From Duffyella gerundensis (lineage in GTDB: Bacteria; Pseudomonadota; Gammaproteobacteria; Enterobacterales; Enterobacteriaceae): a stretch of DNA of 64,000 nucleotides. The DNA lies in the NCBI RefSeq assembly GCF_001517405.1, contig NZ_LN907827.1, positions 2,884,914 through 2,948,913 on the forward strand. Direction: 5' to 3'. Within the stretch, counting starts at the first letter, position 1. Every line of letters starts with the position of its first letter. The notes beneath the pieces are model-generated. The model worked only from the letters and a program-made list of their open reading frames with translations. It did not search any database and was not told where the DNA came from. Made by a program: the position numbers and the translations under genes. Shown here piece by piece: positions 63,469-64,000 of the stretch.

Positions 63469-63969
63469 ATAATTTTGATCTTAACGGCCGATAATGATGG
63501 CGTTGATGTGTGTTCTGCAATTAATCCTGGCAATGCTGGCGAAAAAGCGTTTTTAATTCATGGTTTAGCTGATGAAATACGCTCGAAATCAATGTAAGCA
63601 TCTATCAACGTGCATATTGCGTGGCAGCTATTTTGCTGAGACTGGGCGCCCTGAACAGTAACCGGACCCTATATGTTACAGCCGGATAATGAAAATCAAA
63701 TCAGAAACAAGGTTGCCAGTGAAGGGAGCGGATACATAATTCGGGTGTTTAACATGCAATGCAGGCAACCAGAAACGGATGGCAGACGGTGATGGAAGAA
63801 GAGAGCATCTTTAATTAAATCAGGGCCTCGCGAAGGGATTGCTGCTGCTGGCATTTGCGGCGCAGTGGCACGGAGAGGCTCATGCCAGCAGCACCACAGG
63901 CTGCCCTGGCACGAAGTATGCCTCCCACCGCCTCAATAATTTGGGGGATGCCTTATTTTTTCCATGGGA
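63469..63969. other. Intergenic region between kgtP and the probable rRNA operon
   Basis: About 500 nt without a recognisable gene. It contains a 12-bp perfect inverted repeat at 63843-63893. On the minus strand a short open frame around 63790-63940 could be read as a protein fragment, but I do not recognise it. Confidence 0.45.
63843..63893. repeat. 12-bp perfect inverted repeat
   Basis: TGCTGCTGGCAT (63843-63854) and ATGCCAGCAGCA (63882-63893) are exact inverted copies 27 nt apart, 77 nt inside the terminator at the right edge. There is no T-run on either side. Confidence 0.8.
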
Positions 63970-63999
63970 AAGGGCCCCGCGCTTTCGCGCGGGGCCCTT
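63970..63999 (-). terminator. Strong leftward terminator, probably of an rRNA operon
   Basis: AAGGGCCCCGCGC pairs perfectly with GCGCGGGGCCCTT around a 4-nt loop that reads GAAA on the minus strand, a stable GNRA-type cap. In E. coli the neighbour beyond kgtP is the 5S end of rrnG on the same strand, so this is likely the rrn terminator. The rRNA genes themselves are outside the window. Confidence 0.7.
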
Positions 64000-64000
64000 C

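Noticed and set aside
63233..63520. 95-codon minus-strand frame through the octanucleotide repeat
   Set aside because: His/Pro/Cys-rich low-complexity product from the repeat, no ribosome-binding site, overlaps the kgtP promoter area.

Overview
The window is a 64 kb piece of a gammaproteobacterial chromosome, almost certainly Enterobacterales. Nearly every core protein aligns by eye, often end to end, with its Escherichia coli counterpart (PurL, TadA, AcpS, Era, LepA, RpoE, GrcA, NrdE, ProV, EmrR, PssA, KgtP), and the tmRNA tag is ANDENYALAA. The moderately high GC, mmuPM with speG and a bacterial RIO kinase in the variable segment, and the many E. coli neighbours that are missing suggest an Erwiniaceae member such as Pantoea or Erwinia. 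That genus-level guess is inference.

Layout. (1) 1-26 kb is conserved core: purL (partial), mltF, tadA, pgpC, an RpiR regulator, yfhL, then the leftward acpS-pdxJ-recO-era-rnc-lepB-lepA run, the sigmaE operon rpoE-rseABC behind its own sigmaE promoter, nadB with a NadR box at its start, trmN, srmB, grcA (FNR site), ung, grpE (sigma32 promoter), nadK, recN (LexA boxes), bamE, rnfH-ratA, smpB and ssrA. (2) 26-38.8 kb, between ssrA and ygaC, is the variable segment: an AhpD-like protein, a RIO-family kinase, a tight seven-gene leftward operon built on an FtsK/SpoIIIE-type ATPase and a WXG100 protein pair, an NTF2-like protein, speG, a lipoprotein and mmuPM behind MetJ boxes. (3) 38.8-54.9 kb is ygaC, a chemoreceptor with a sigma28 promoter, ygaM, nrdHIEF behind two NrdR boxes, proVWX, an intact ygaY-like MFS exporter and emrRAB. 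(4) 54.9-64 kb is yfiF, trxC, tapT, patZ, pssA, yfiM and kgtP, then non-coding DNA with an octanucleotide repeat and a strong leftward terminator at the edge that probably ends an rRNA operon just outside the window.

The part most worth attention is 28.3-34.6 kb. A cytoplasmic multi-domain FtsK/SpoIIIE ATPase, an 89-residue protein with a textbook WXG motif, a 91-residue partner with its Trp at the matching position, a six-cysteine coiled-coil protein, another helical protein, a tail-anchored protein and a polytopic membrane protein are encoded with 1-14 nt overlaps or very short gaps. This resembles a pared-down type VII (ESX/Ess) secretion module in a Gram-negative host, without EccB/D/E, EsaA/EssB, mycosin or FHA domains. 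I know of no characterised system with this composition.

Relative to my recollection of the E. coli K-12 map, the block grpE-to-emrB lies between ung and yfiF with gene orientations kept, so two blocks have exchanged order. No CRISPR array, insertion sequence, integrase or tRNA gene was seen.
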